DNA from: a virus
DNA: 28,588 nucleotides
Virus record (IMG/VR): IMGVR_UViG_3300049434_000094
Span: 1-28,588 of that record
Strand: one strand, 5' to 3'
The position numbers and the translations under genes are program-made. Below, in pieces: positions 15,932 through 24,316 of this stretch; the first letter of the stretch is position 1, and the number at the start of each line of letters is the position of its first letter. The notes below the pieces were generated by a model, which made no database searches, had not been told where the DNA came from, and was given only the letters and a program-made list of their open reading frames with translations.

Positions 15932-16285
15932 ATGGGCAACGGCGGAACACGAATAATGGAACCTGAAGTCAGTGCCCAAGCCGTGGCAGACTTCGACCCT
16001 GAGATCTTCGTTAAAACGACAATAGCCAACTTCGAGAACCAAACAGGTGCGATGGTTACGCGAAGTGCCGAAAGCCTCATCGTCGATCCAGCGATCCAGC
16101 ATCGCGACCGCATCATGGAGGAAGTACATGCGCATAATGTGACCGAGGATGTGATTGCTGACGCGGTAGTGACTCTCCTGCGAAACGCCGTACGGTTCGC
16201 GCAAGAAGAAGGTAGTGATGTGGTCGAGGACAGACACGTGAAACGCGCGATGCTATTTGAGTGTCGTTGGTTTCCGTGGTGTTGA
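15932..16285 (+). CDS. small acidic protein, weakly histone-fold-like (cargo gene)
   Basis: ATG at 15932 is preceded by AGGAGG with 7 nt spacing. The product has 117 residues and no signal peptide. The C-terminal part VTEDVIADAVVTLLRNAVRF followed by EEGSDVVEDRHVKRAM resembles the second half of histone folds (long helix ending A..fA...G, short strand V, then helix with HVxxAM). The first helix is not obvious and the central helix would be about 7 residues short. The resemblance is by eye only and the protein is acidic. It overlaps or abuts the next gene (its stop is 2 nt before that ATG), so the two form an operon on the strand opposite the head genes. Confidence 0.65.
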   Translation: MGNGGTRIMEPEVSAQAVADFDPEIFVKTTIANFENQTGAMVTRSAESLIVDPAIQHRDRIMEEVHAHNVTEDVIADAVVTLLRNAVRFAQEEGSDVVEDRHVKRAMLFECRWFPWC

Positions 16286-16287
16286 CC

Positions 16288-16770
16288 ATGTCGAACGGTG
16301 ATTCCAATCCCGGAAAAGACGGACTGCAGAGCGCGGGGGAAGTCCTCAAAGTCACTCTTACGCTGGCCACCGGTGCGCTGGTGTTCGGCGCCGGCTTAGT
16401 TAAGGACTATGCAACGTTCCCAGGCTTTTCTTACGTGACAGTGCTGTTGGCATGGGTGCTTCTTGGGTTGTCGGCTGGGGCGGGCATTCTTGCCTTGTCG
16501 GCGGTTCCGATGATGCTTTCAAAATCGAACTATGATCTCGAAGATCCTTATCTCACGTGGCCAGCAAGAGTGCATCAGCTCGCATTTGCAATCGGCATTC
16601 TCCTGCTGGGTATATCACTCGCGAGAGCGATCAGGTCCAGGCCGATAGCGGAAATATCGAGTAAGACATTACCAGCGGTGACTCAAACGACTACATCGCC
16701 AAACCCCATCCTCCCAACGGGAGCGCCGTCCACTTCAACTACAACGCCGCGAACCGCCACAACCCGTTAG
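16288..16770 (+). CDS. three-TM membrane protein of unknown function (cargo gene)
   Basis: I choose ATG at 16288, giving 160 residues; a GTG at 16261 would overlap the upstream gene. Hydrophobic segments lie at about residues 20-38 (VTLTLATGALVFGAGLV), 46-72 (VTVLLAWVLLGLSAGAGILA) and 93-110 (LAFAIGILLLGISLARAI). A Pro/Thr/Ser-rich tail follows (TTTSPNPILPTGAPSTSTTT). No enzyme motif is seen. Translation is probably coupled to the upstream small acidic protein. Both are convergent with the MuF gene. Two-gene operons of a small soluble protein and a small membrane protein in a phage cargo slot are often defence or exclusion genes; this is inference. Confidence 0.65.
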   Translation: MSNGDSNPGKDGLQSAGEVLKVTLTLATGALVFGAGLVKDYATFPGFSYVTVLLAWVLLGLSAGAGILALSAVPMMLSKSNYDLEDPYLTWPARVHQLAFAIGILLLGISLARAIRSRPIAEISSKTLPAVTQTTTSPNPILPTGAPSTSTTTPRTATTR

Positions 16771-16813
16771 CAGGGACGGTGTGCTCGGGCGTCTATGACC
16801 ATTGACGCGCGAT

Positions 16814-18016
16814 TCAGTCGGCGAGATCGGAACGAGAGCGCGTGAGAAGGCCGATGCGGTAAGCCTCGATGTTGCGCGGCACGATCGTCTGCCACAACCA
16901 ACCGTCCGCCGTGCGATCGAGGACGATCGTTTGGACCCCGCCGCGAGGTGCGGCGAACGCTCCGATGTAGCGCTTGACGAATGTCGTTCCGCGTTCTGAC
17001 GCAAACGGCACGAGCCATACTTCGAACGGATCGCGCAGCGTCGGCAGGATGAGCGGAAAGAAGCGACCGTTCCCTCCTGCGAATTCACCTTGCGCGTCTG
17101 TCAGAGCGAGGTCGAACGTGTCGCGATTGATGCGCAAACCGTCGCTCGCGTAGTCGAGCACCCACGTTCCCGATCCGTTCTCGATCCCGACCAGCCGCTG
17201 AAACACTTCCCACGCGCGTCCGAGCGCACCTTGCGGCACCGCGTTCCCGAGGCGCGGTAGCGGCGAAAGAAGATCGACGTCGGCATCCACGATCGGCGCG
17301 AGGCCATAGTCCGCGGGCGTCTTGTGCCGAAGGCGATCGCCGAGTGCGCGCGCGCTTTCCATGAAGACTTTGTCGTCTGCTCCCATCGCATCGGACGCAC
17401 TGAAGTCCCATCCATCCGCGGGCCGAAGCGTCTGACCGTTGATGACCGGGTACTCGTAACCTTCGGGACTGCGGTAGACGAGTCGCGGATCGACTTCATC
17501 GGCGCCGAGTGAAACCCAATGCTGCCGTTCCCAATGATGGTTCGGAGGCCACCAGTGCTTCAAGATCGGGTCGGTGTAATGGACGATCACTCCGAGGAGC
17601 GGCTTGCAGATCGCGGAGTTCCGTCCGTCCTTCGGCCCGCGATATTGAAAGAACGGGCGGTCCTCCACGAACTCCATCGCCGCTTTCCACTCACCCGCGG
17701 CGTTCGCGGTGACCATCGCGTTGTGGACGACGAGTTCGAAGCGGCTGCCCGGAAGAATCGTCCCGCCGTGTTTCTCGACGATCGCGCTCACTTCGTTCGC
17801 GATCTCCGGTGTCGTCTTGTTCGTGGCGATTCCGTCGTCGATGACGCGCGTTACGGCGAGTAGCGAATCCATCTTCGCGAGGCCAGTCATCGTCATCGCC
17901 CGCGGCCGGCTCGCATCCATCGCCCTGCTATAGAAGTCAGGCGGGAGGAGCGTTGTCCGCTTCTGGTGAAACTCCAGCGCGTCGCGATAGACGCCGATGC
18001 GTGCTGCCTCTGGCAT
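16814..18016 (-). CDS. MuF head morphogenesis protein with C-terminal PBECR-type nuclease-like domain
   Basis: ATG at 18016 follows the portal stop by 3 nt. Residues about 50-190 fit the MuF head-protein domain, including ATNKTTPEIANEVSAIVEKH, then VHNAMVTANAAGEW and WWPPNHHWERQHWVSLG. The PPNH of the family is kept, but the usual CRC cluster after it is replaced by WERQHW. The C-terminal 110 or so residues (ALTDAQGEFAGGNGRFFPLI, then LRDPFEVWLVPF, then IEAYRIGLLTRSR) match the layout of phage barnase-EndoU-ColicinE5/D-RelE-like (PBECR) domains that are often fused to MuF proteins. Such fusions may be ejected with the DNA and act on host RNA; activity here is not shown. Confidence 0.8.
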   Translation of the reverse strand: MPEAARIGVYRDALEFHQKRTTLLPPDFYSRAMDASRPRAMTMTGLAKMDSLLAVTRVIDDGIATNKTTPEIANEVSAIVEKHGGTILPGSRFELVVHNAMVTANAAGEWKAAMEFVEDRPFFQYRGPKDGRNSAICKPLLGVIVHYTDPILKHWWPPNHHWERQHWVSLGADEVDPRLVYRSPEGYEYPVINGQTLRPADGWDFSASDAMGADDKVFMESARALGDRLRHKTPADYGLAPIVDADVDLLSPLPRLGNAVPQGALGRAWEVFQRLVGIENGSGTWVLDYASDGLRINRDTFDLALTDAQGEFAGGNGRFFPLILPTLRDPFEVWLVPFASERGTTFVKRYIGAFAAPRGGVQTIVLDRTADGWLWQTIVPRNIEAYRIGLLTRSRSDLAD

Positions 18017-18019
18017 CCC

Positions 18020-19906
18020 TTACGCGGCCTTCCGATCGGTGCCGCGTTCCGACTCGGCGGCGATGGCGATCGCCTCGGCGAGAGTCATCCCTTCAGCGAG
18101 CGCTTCGCCGGCCTTCGTGTGATCGAAGCTGTCGTACTGCTCGGCGAGGAAGTCGCGCATTTCGGCGGGCGAGAGGTTACGCTGCTTTGCGTCCTCGATC
18201 GCCGCGAGGAGTTGCGCCGTCTCCTGCTCCGCGGCGCGCCTGTGCATGAAGACCCCGGCAATGACGGCGTCCGTCAGCGTGCGAATGACCGGCCCTTCGT
18301 CGGCGTCTGCACGTTGAGAGGAGCGGCGCAGACTCTGCGCGGCGGGTTTCCTCTCCTCGTTGTTCGCCCCGTCGTTCTGCTCGTTCTTCGGTTTCTCACG
18401 TTCGGGCGGTTTTGCGTGCTTGAGCTGCTCGTCGACCATCTCCTCGGCTTCTTCGATCGTGTAGCCGGCGCCCTTAATCATCTTGACGGCCGCTTTCGGC
18501 GCGATGACGCCGAGCGTGACGTCCTTCAGCGTCTCGCGCACCTGGGCCATACCGATGCCCGTCACCGACTGCGTGGTCGCTACACCGGCTTCGCCGGTTG
18601 GCACTGGCGTCTGGCCGTTTGCAGCCGTTCCGTTTGCGGCAGGCGCCCCAGGCGCAGCTCCCGGTACGAGAGGCGTTCGCGGTACGAGATTCGGTACGCC
18701 CGCGACCTCCTTCACGTGCTCGGGGTCGATCATCAGACCCGCGGGCTCGATGACGCGGTTCCACTCGACGTACGTTGTCGCCTTCTGTTTCGCGTCCTCG
18801 GGCGGATCGACTTTGAACTGGAGGTACGGCAGGCGCGCGAGGAACCGCGGACCGTGATGCAGCGCGACGATCGTGCGAATGAGACCTTGCCGCACGCTGC
18901 CGGCGACGCGCTTCGCGATGGCTCTCGTGATCCTCAGATTCGTTCGCTGGGCGCCCTCGCCAGCGAGCGTTCCCGTTCCGGACTTCGCATCGACGATCAG
19001 CGTGTGACCGCAGACCGCCTTCGTCGCCTGCTCGTGCGCGAACTTCGCGAGCCCTTCGTAGATGTCCTTGCTGGCATTGAGCGCCTGTTCGAGGTCCAGC
19101 TTCGCGCTGGCCGGCAGCACACCCGCGAAGTCGACGCCGATACGCATTACCGCTTCGATGAGCGAGGGTTTGTCGTTCGGGTCAGTGAAGTAGGCGACCG
19201 GGATCGGCTTTCCGTACTTCTCCGCGAACGCGAGCCAATCGACGGTCGCGAAGCGCGCGACCATGTAATAAAACGCCAGCGCGCGGAAGAGTCGCGTCTT
19301 CCTCGGATTCTGCGGATGAACCGAATGGAGGGTCCAAAGGCCAGGCTTCAGTGATTCGCCAAACGGCTGCGCCTCGGTGAGGAGCCGCAGCTCGTTCCCG
19401 ACGTACTTGAACCGCACGCCATCCGGCAGGTTGAAGCCTTCCGGCAGGAACGTATTCGGATCGAACCTCGTCTCTGCTGCCGTCAGCGGATACAGGCCAT
19501 CGCCCCAAGCAAGGTGTTCGAAGTACGCTTCGATGGAAGCGATGCCGTACAGCTTTTCGGCAACGCTCTCGGCGACCTTCTTGTCCTCGTCCTTCGGAGT
19601 TCCGTTCGGTGATTCCGTGTACGGCTGCACGTCCCACTCGGCGCCGCTCACGGACGAAACGCGATCGGTCGCAATCGAGAGGAAGTGTGCATCGAGATAG
19701 ATGCGGTCGCAGAGCGCGATCATGTCGGCGAGTTCGGCCGTGTTGCGCCCGATACGAACGAGCGTCTCGGGATTGATCTCGCGCAGCTCTCTTGACGCCC
19801 ACCGATTTGCTACCCGCCCGATGTCCGCCTGGCTCGATGTGTCGAGCTTCGATGGAAGCGCAAGCACTTCCCCATAGGGACCGTAAAGGGTCGGATCGTT
19901 CGGCAT
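18020..19906 (-). CDS. portal protein (DUF935, Mu gp29-like)
   Basis: The 628-residue product has the DUF935 portal core: SIATDRVSSVSGAEWDVQPY near residue 80, the EHLAWGDGLYPLTAAETRFD segment, WTLHSVHPQNPRKTRLFRAL and KYGKPIPVAYFTD. The helical region LEQALNASKDIYEGLAKFAH and the long C-terminal helices with ERKPAAQSLRRSSQRADADE follow. Portals form the dodecameric ring through which DNA enters and leaves the head. It is longer than Mu gp29 (about 510) because of a Gly/Pro/Ala-rich linker near residues 400-430 and a charged stretch near 500-530. ATG at 19906 lies 25 bp from the terminase stop. Confidence 0.9.
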   Translation of the reverse strand: MPNDPTLYGPYGEVLALPSKLDTSSQADIGRVANRWASRELREINPETLVRIGRNTAELADMIALCDRIYLDAHFLSIATDRVSSVSGAEWDVQPYTESPNGTPKDEDKKVAESVAEKLYGIASIEAYFEHLAWGDGLYPLTAAETRFDPNTFLPEGFNLPDGVRFKYVGNELRLLTEAQPFGESLKPGLWTLHSVHPQNPRKTRLFRALAFYYMVARFATVDWLAFAEKYGKPIPVAYFTDPNDKPSLIEAVMRIGVDFAGVLPASAKLDLEQALNASKDIYEGLAKFAHEQATKAVCGHTLIVDAKSGTGTLAGEGAQRTNLRITRAIAKRVAGSVRQGLIRTIVALHHGPRFLARLPYLQFKVDPPEDAKQKATTYVEWNRVIEPAGLMIDPEHVKEVAGVPNLVPRTPLVPGAAPGAPAANGTAANGQTPVPTGEAGVATTQSVTGIGMAQVRETLKDVTLGVIAPKAAVKMIKGAGYTIEEAEEMVDEQLKHAKPPEREKPKNEQNDGANNEERKPAAQSLRRSSQRADADEGPVIRTLTDAVIAGVFMHRRAAEQETAQLLAAIEDAKQRNLSPAEMRDFLAEQYDSFDHTKAGEALAEGMTLAEAIAIAAESERGTDRKAA

Positions 19907-19930
19907 TCGTCGGAGCGGGCTAGGCCTGGG

Positions 19931-21742
19931 CTAGGCCGCAACCTTCGCAAGACGCTCGCGCCGGCTCACGAAACGCTTCGCCGCGAAGTCGTCGGCGTCA
20001 GTAAGGATCGCGAGTGCATCGCGACGCGACGTCTGCGGGAGCGGTGTCACTGCGAACGGCAGGATCGAAGGAGCGATGAGGCGCGCCACGAGCGCGGCTG
20101 CCGCGGCCATCGCGAAATGGTTGTCTACGTTGTCAATGAACCGATGAATCTCGTTGCCGCGGGCGTCTTTGTCCGCGACCTTCTGGAGCTTCTTGAGATG
20201 CTCGCGCACATCTTTCATGACGGGCGTTTTTTCATCCGGGATGAGAAGCCCGCGTTGTGCGTGCGTCGCTTCAGCGCACCAGCGCTCCAAGAGGCGATTG
20301 CGGTCGATCTTCGCAAGCCAGAACTTTGGCGTCAGCTCTTCGTCGCGATGAGCACTGCCGAGCGAGTCGTCCGTAATCATCTGCTCGAAAAGCGTCAGCT
20401 CCTTGCCGTTGTCGAACTGAAGGAGCGCGAGCCGTTGCCGGTGTTCCGACGCGAGCCGCTGCGAAGAATCAAAAAGCGGCATCATGTCGCTCACGCCAAA
20501 GCGCGGCTCCAGCTCCGCGATCAGCTCGTGCGTTCGTTTGACCCACGAGTGACTGTGCATCCGTTCGGCGTAGATGAGGCGCGGACGCTGCTCAGAGACG
20601 ATCCACTCCTCGGCCCAAAACCAGCACGCCTTGCCGAGATCGATCCCGAAGAAGATCGGGTCGTTCGTGCGTGCGAGCTTGAGGACGTAAGGCCGCGCCA
20701 TTTTCTGAAGCACGACGTCCGTGATCGGTTGCATCGCGCCGGCATCAGCCATCGCGCGGACGGAGCGATTGAAAATCGCCATGTCCTCGGGATCGGCATT
20801 CGCGAGCGCGTCGTGGTACGCCTTCATGATCGCGTTGCCGTCGATCGCCGAAATCGCGAGAGCTGAGATGCGGAAGGAGAAGTGCGGCTCTGCTCCGTTC
20901 TCGCGCTCCGGATACCGCGCAACGAAGCGTCCTCCCGCTACATCGAGCGGCGCCTGGCATGAGGGGCAGACGCGAATCCAATCAGCGCCCACCTGGCGCA
21001 TGCACTCTGGAAATGCTTCTTCGAGACAGACCTCGCGCGCGTCACAGCTTGCGCAGTTGATGAGCCAGCGCCGCTGCGATCCGTCCTGAAAGCGCTTGTC
21101 GATGCCGGAGTTCGCGGCGTACGGCGCCGAGAAGTCCAGCTCGAAACGCAGCATCGAATGGCGCATGCGGCCGGTCTTCCACTTGCGCACCGCTTCCGAC
21201 GTCAGGTCGACCTCATCCGACACCTGCAGATCCATCGGACGCGATGTCGCGCCTTTCAGCTTGGCCAGACCGAGCAGGTAAACGTACTTGTCGCGGAACT
21301 GTTTGAGCGTGCCGCGCTCCACATCACCGTCGCTTGCGAGCCGCGCGAGGTATTCGGACTCGTTGATGATCGGCGTGAGCTTGGCAAGTCCCCATTCCTT
21401 CGCGAACTCGTCGTCAGGGAGAAAGTAACCGCCGTTGTATCCGTGCTCGACCGCCGCCCATACCGGCACCGCGAGCGCGAGCGTCGTAAACCCGATCTGT
21501 TCGCCTTTGATCGTTGTAACGCGCGCGTCTTTTACGCCTCCACGAATCAGAGAATCGATCGTTTCCACGACTACGCCGAGCGGTTCGTGACCGACAATCG
21601 ACCAAGGACCGTTGTCGGTTTTGACCTCGATCTCGAGGAACTCGCGCAACGTGAGGCCTCGTCTGTCTCGCGAGACGCCTGACGCCTCAGTGCGCGCTTG
21701 CTCTGCGCGCAGCTCGCGCGCGAGTCCCCCGGCGAAAGTCAT
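19931..21742 (-). CDS. terminase large subunit
   Basis: ATG at 21742 follows the upstream stop TAA directly. The ATPase region has a deviant Walker A (TTIKGEQIGFTTLALAVP), as in GpA-like terminases. Between ATPase and nuclease lies a zinc-finger-like cluster (CASCDAREVC ... ECMRQ ... CPSC). The nuclease half begins with a strand bearing Asp (DPIFFGIDLGKACWFWAEEW) and ends with FIDNVDNHFAMAAAAALVA. The enzyme cuts concatemeric or, in Mu-like phages, integrated DNA and pumps it into the prohead. At 603 residues its length is normal. The small terminase (24691-25380) is separated from it by inserted genes. Confidence 0.85.
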   Translation of the reverse strand: MTFAGGLARELRAEQARTEASGVSRDRRGLTLREFLEIEVKTDNGPWSIVGHEPLGVVVETIDSLIRGGVKDARVTTIKGEQIGFTTLALAVPVWAAVEHGYNGGYFLPDDEFAKEWGLAKLTPIINESEYLARLASDGDVERGTLKQFRDKYVYLLGLAKLKGATSRPMDLQVSDEVDLTSEAVRKWKTGRMRHSMLRFELDFSAPYAANSGIDKRFQDGSQRRWLINCASCDAREVCLEEAFPECMRQVGADWIRVCPSCQAPLDVAGGRFVARYPERENGAEPHFSFRISALAISAIDGNAIMKAYHDALANADPEDMAIFNRSVRAMADAGAMQPITDVVLQKMARPYVLKLARTNDPIFFGIDLGKACWFWAEEWIVSEQRPRLIYAERMHSHSWVKRTHELIAELEPRFGVSDMMPLFDSSQRLASEHRQRLALLQFDNGKELTLFEQMITDDSLGSAHRDEELTPKFWLAKIDRNRLLERWCAEATHAQRGLLIPDEKTPVMKDVREHLKKLQKVADKDARGNEIHRFIDNVDNHFAMAAAAALVARLIAPSILPFAVTPLPQTSRRDALAILTDADDFAAKRFVSRRERLAKVAA

Positions 21743-22000
21743 TTACTCGTAGGTCTCCTCGACTTCGATGACGCTCCCCGTCGACCACTTCTTGGTGGTC
21801 TCGTTCGGAGCGAGGCTGAAAAAGAGACCGGACGTTGTGCCGGTGGTCTTCTCGGTGACCTCGATTTCGCGTCGCGCTTCGATCTTCACCGTGCGGCGCG
21901 TGAGGCGCGGCGGCGTGCCGGGAAAGTGGAGCTCGGAGATGTACGGCAGGAGCGCAGAGTTTGTGCTGCGCGCGAAGCGAGAGCTATTGCGGTGAGACAT
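21743..22000 (-). CDS. small basic phage protein of unknown function
   Basis: I choose ATG at 22000 (MSHRNSSRFARSTNSALLPY) with AAAGGA 10 nt upstream, giving 85 residues. Its TAA stop abuts the terminase ATG, so the genes are translationally linked. The N-terminal half is basic and the C-terminal half beta-like (KIEARREIEVTEKTTGTTSG ... GSVIEVEETYE). No known motif is seen. A small head-stabilising or terminase accessory role would fit the position but has no direct support. Confidence 0.55.
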   Translation of the reverse strand: MSHRNSSRFARSTNSALLPYISELHFPGTPPRLTRRTVKIEARREIEVTEKTTGTTSGLFFSLAPNETTKKWSTGSVIEVEETYE

Positions 22001-22145
22001 GGAGTTGGATTCCTTTCGAGGGATGATGTGGCGTGATTGGATTTCGGAGTTCACGCGTGTTCTTCGCGTCGCGCAGCTCCGGCTTCTTCGGGTTACTTTT
22101 TGATTACTCTGTTGGAGAAAGCGCCGCTACTCCGCGTCAGGACCT

Positions 22146-23390
22146 TCAGGCCCCGCGACTCTCGCTCGCCGCTGCGATGCGCTCCCAATGTCGGATGCGC
22201 TCGTTCGCTATTTCGGCGTTGTGCGAATTGAGCTCAATGCCGATGAACGACATGCCTTCCAGCGCAGCGGCGCAGCCGGTTGTGCCGCTTCCTGCGAACG
22301 GATCGAGAACCGTCCCTCCCGGTCGTGTAACGAGCCGGACCAGATAGCGCATGAGAGCGATCGGCTTGACTGTCTCGTGCGTGTTTCGCTCCGCAAGGCC
22401 AGCACTCCGTTCCGCGGCGGACGGCTTTGCGACGTAGAAGAAACGAGATGCGCCGCCCGAATCGCCGTAGGCGACGCCGCTCGGCATCGCGGGCAGGAGG
22501 CCCGTATATCCGCCGCGGTTTCGTCGCGGCTTCGCGTAGCGCCTGCCGCTCTTTCGTACTCCGCTCTGCGCGTCGAGTTCGCACGCCGCGAACTCATCGA
22601 AGATGACGTTAGTTGGCCAGCGGCCGGCGTCGTACATCTTCCTCGTCTTGCGAGTGGACTGCGGAATGTTACTGCGCGCCTTGCTTGTGAAGGCTCCTTG
22701 TCTTTGCGGACGCCTGCGGGTGCCGATCCGGCACGCGTCGATATTGAGGGCGCCTGTACCGTGTTGAAGGATGTTCTCCGCAACCGTGCCGCGGAGCGGC
22801 CTGCGTGCAACCACGATCGGTTCATGCGCGGGCTTGAGGGTCGTCGACCATCCTTCCCACGCGTGGGATTCATCAGTTGCCGCCGTCGTCTCGGCGAAAG
22901 TCTTAGTGCGGCCTCGCGCGAATGAGTGGGCTCTGTTGTCAGGATTGCTGACGCCGTTGGTCCGGATGCCTACAACCGGCCTCTCGGCACCACGGTGTTT
23001 GTCGATCGCCTTCGACACATCCGAACCGTGCGGAAAACCTGAGCCGTAGATCCAGTGAATCGAGTCGCGGACTTCAAAGCCACCGTTTTCGACCGCCAAC
23101 CCAAGACGGTGATACGTCCGCGGCGCGCCAAACGCCAGAAGATGCCCTCCCGGTTTGATGATGCGCGAGCATTCGCGCCACAGCTCTTCGTTGTGCGCAA
23201 CGCCCGTTGCGTCCCATCTTCGTCCAAGGAAGGCAATCTCATAAGGCGGGTCTGTGACGATTGAGTCGATGGACTCGGCCGACATCGCCCGCAATTGATC
23301 GAGAGCATTGCCGACGATTACGCGGCCATGAATGCCTGTGGAGGCGGCGTTATGCGTTGGGTTTCGACTATCGGTTTGCGTTATGTTCAT
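22146..23390 (-). CDS. phage DNA methyltransferase (beta-class, DPPY motif)
   Basis: I choose ATG at 23390 (MNITQTDSRN), giving 414 residues; the frame is open upstream without a good start. Motif IV is SIVTDPPYEIAF near residue 45. Motif I is near the C-terminus (LDPFAGSGTTGCAALEGMS region), so motif order IV then I places it in the beta class, which holds N6-adenine and N4-cytosine enzymes. The long middle (about 120-310) is the target-recognition region. No restriction enzyme is beside it, so it is likely an orphan phage methylase that shields phage DNA or alters expression. It is inserted between the small and large terminase genes. Confidence 0.88.
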   Translation of the reverse strand: MNITQTDSRNPTHNAASTGIHGRVIVGNALDQLRAMSAESIDSIVTDPPYEIAFLGRRWDATGVAHNEELWRECSRIIKPGGHLLAFGAPRTYHRLGLAVENGGFEVRDSIHWIYGSGFPHGSDVSKAIDKHRGAERPVVGIRTNGVSNPDNRAHSFARGRTKTFAETTAATDESHAWEGWSTTLKPAHEPIVVARRPLRGTVAENILQHGTGALNIDACRIGTRRRPQRQGAFTSKARSNIPQSTRKTRKMYDAGRWPTNVIFDEFAACELDAQSGVRKSGRRYAKPRRNRGGYTGLLPAMPSGVAYGDSGGASRFFYVAKPSAAERSAGLAERNTHETVKPIALMRYLVRLVTRPGGTVLDPFAGSGTTGCAAALEGMSFIGIELNSHNAEIANERIRHWERIAAASESRGA

Positions 23391-23441
23391 TGTTTGATGG
23401 GGTTTTGAAGTAATATGGTCTTGCGGGGATTCCGGGGGAGC

Positions 23442-23459
23442 GGCGACAACCCCGTCGCC
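23442..23459 (-). promoter_or_regulatory. hairpin in the methyltransferase leader
   Basis: GGCGAC and GTCGCC form a perfect 6-bp stem with a 6-nt loop, about 50 nt upstream of the methyltransferase ATG on the same strand. It could be part of an mRNA leader; no factor is implied. Confidence 0.25.
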
Positions 23460-23568
23460 AACGCGCGCTAAACTCACGGTCGCTCCCCTTATTTGCCTGC
23501 TTCCGTGGTCGCCGAGAGTGTCGCGAGCGGTGGCTCGGCGCATTGATTCCCAACATCTCCAGCATCCG

Positions 23569-23600
23569 ACGGCCGGCGCTCACCGAAGAGTGCCGGCCGT
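23569..23600 (+). terminator. terminator-like GC hairpin followed by four T
   Basis: ACGGCCGGC and GCCGGCCGT form a perfect 9-bp stem around a 14-nt loop, ending in TTTT on the plus strand (23600-23603). In the minus direction there is no T run. It lies between two minus-strand genes (methyltransferase and multi-TM protein) and no plus-strand gene precedes it. Either an antisense transcript ends here or the hairpin serves another purpose. Confidence 0.4.
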
Positions 23601-23675
23601 TTTCCGCGTCGGGGTACTCGCGCGAGCACGAGTCGTGAGGAGAAACAAGATCGAACTTAGATCGGAGTATGGATG

Positions 23676-24248
23676 TTAGAGCTTCAAGCCCGCCGGTATC
23701 TTGCCTGAGAAGTAGCCGTAGCCATCGACGAGCGAGGCTGCCGCCACGATTCCATACGCCAGTACAACAACGATGACGTTAATCGTTGCGACGGCATTTC
23801 TTTCACGACAGGCGTTGAAAGCATTGACCGCCGCGGCGAATCGCCATTCTGCCGCGCCCGAGATCGCTGTGGTAAGTCCTATTCCCCACGCAAGACCCAA
23901 TCCGACCGCTGCCGAACCAATCCACGGAAACGCGGCAACAAGGCTGATCGTGATGAGAAGTGCGGTAAATACAGCCATCAGCGACAGAAGCGAAATGAGC
24001 ATAAGACGAAGCTCAGCAAACTCGGCAGAACATACGTCGGCGCATTGGTCAACCAACACCAACGCAGCGATGTAACAGCCAGTCGAGACGGCAGTGAGCG
24101 AAATCACGGTTACCATCAGCGCCACATTCCCTGCTGCGGTAAAGAGATTCGTCGCGTTAAGTATGGCGATGCCGAGTAAGACCAACGTCGCGAGGAAGGT
24201 GGCCTTGGCGGAGCCAAGGAGAATCGACACAGCAGTCATATCGCACAT
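23676..24248 (-). CDS. multi-TM membrane protein of unknown function
   Basis: I choose ATG at 24248 (MCDMTAVSILLGSAKATFLA) behind AAAGGGAAA, giving 190 residues; an ATG at 24296 is also in frame. About five hydrophobic helices are visible, e.g. ATFLATLVLLGIAIL, VALMVTVISLTAVSTG, LMLISLLSLMAVFTALLITI and VATINVIVVVLAYGIVAAAS. A cysteine pair (DQCADVC) lies in the loop after the second helix. No transporter or holin family is recognised, and it is too large for most holins. It interrupts the terminase gene block, so I regard it as cargo, perhaps for exclusion. Confidence 0.6.
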   Translation of the reverse strand: MCDMTAVSILLGSAKATFLATLVLLGIAILNATNLFTAAGNVALMVTVISLTAVSTGCYIAALVLVDQCADVCSAEFAELRLMLISLLSLMAVFTALLITISLVAAFPWIGSAAVGLGLAWGIGLTTAISGAAEWRFAAAVNAFNACRERNAVATINVIVVVLAYGIVAAASLVDGYGYFSGKIPAGLKL

Positions 24249-24316
24249 GGCTTTCCCTTTCAGCAGGTAGTGTGTGCGCCGTCTGATTCGTTTCATCCCT
24301 TCAGGGTTTTTGGAAA

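Noticed and set aside
17966-19354. Long plus-strand open frame (462 codons) opposite the portal gene
   Set aside because: It is antisense to the conserved DUF935 portal; its Arg-rich, low-complexity translation is the usual shadow in GC-rich DNA.
23368-23583. Minus-strand 71-codon frame upstream of the methyltransferase
   Set aside because: Basic, low-complexity translation that overlaps the leader hairpins and the methyltransferase start.
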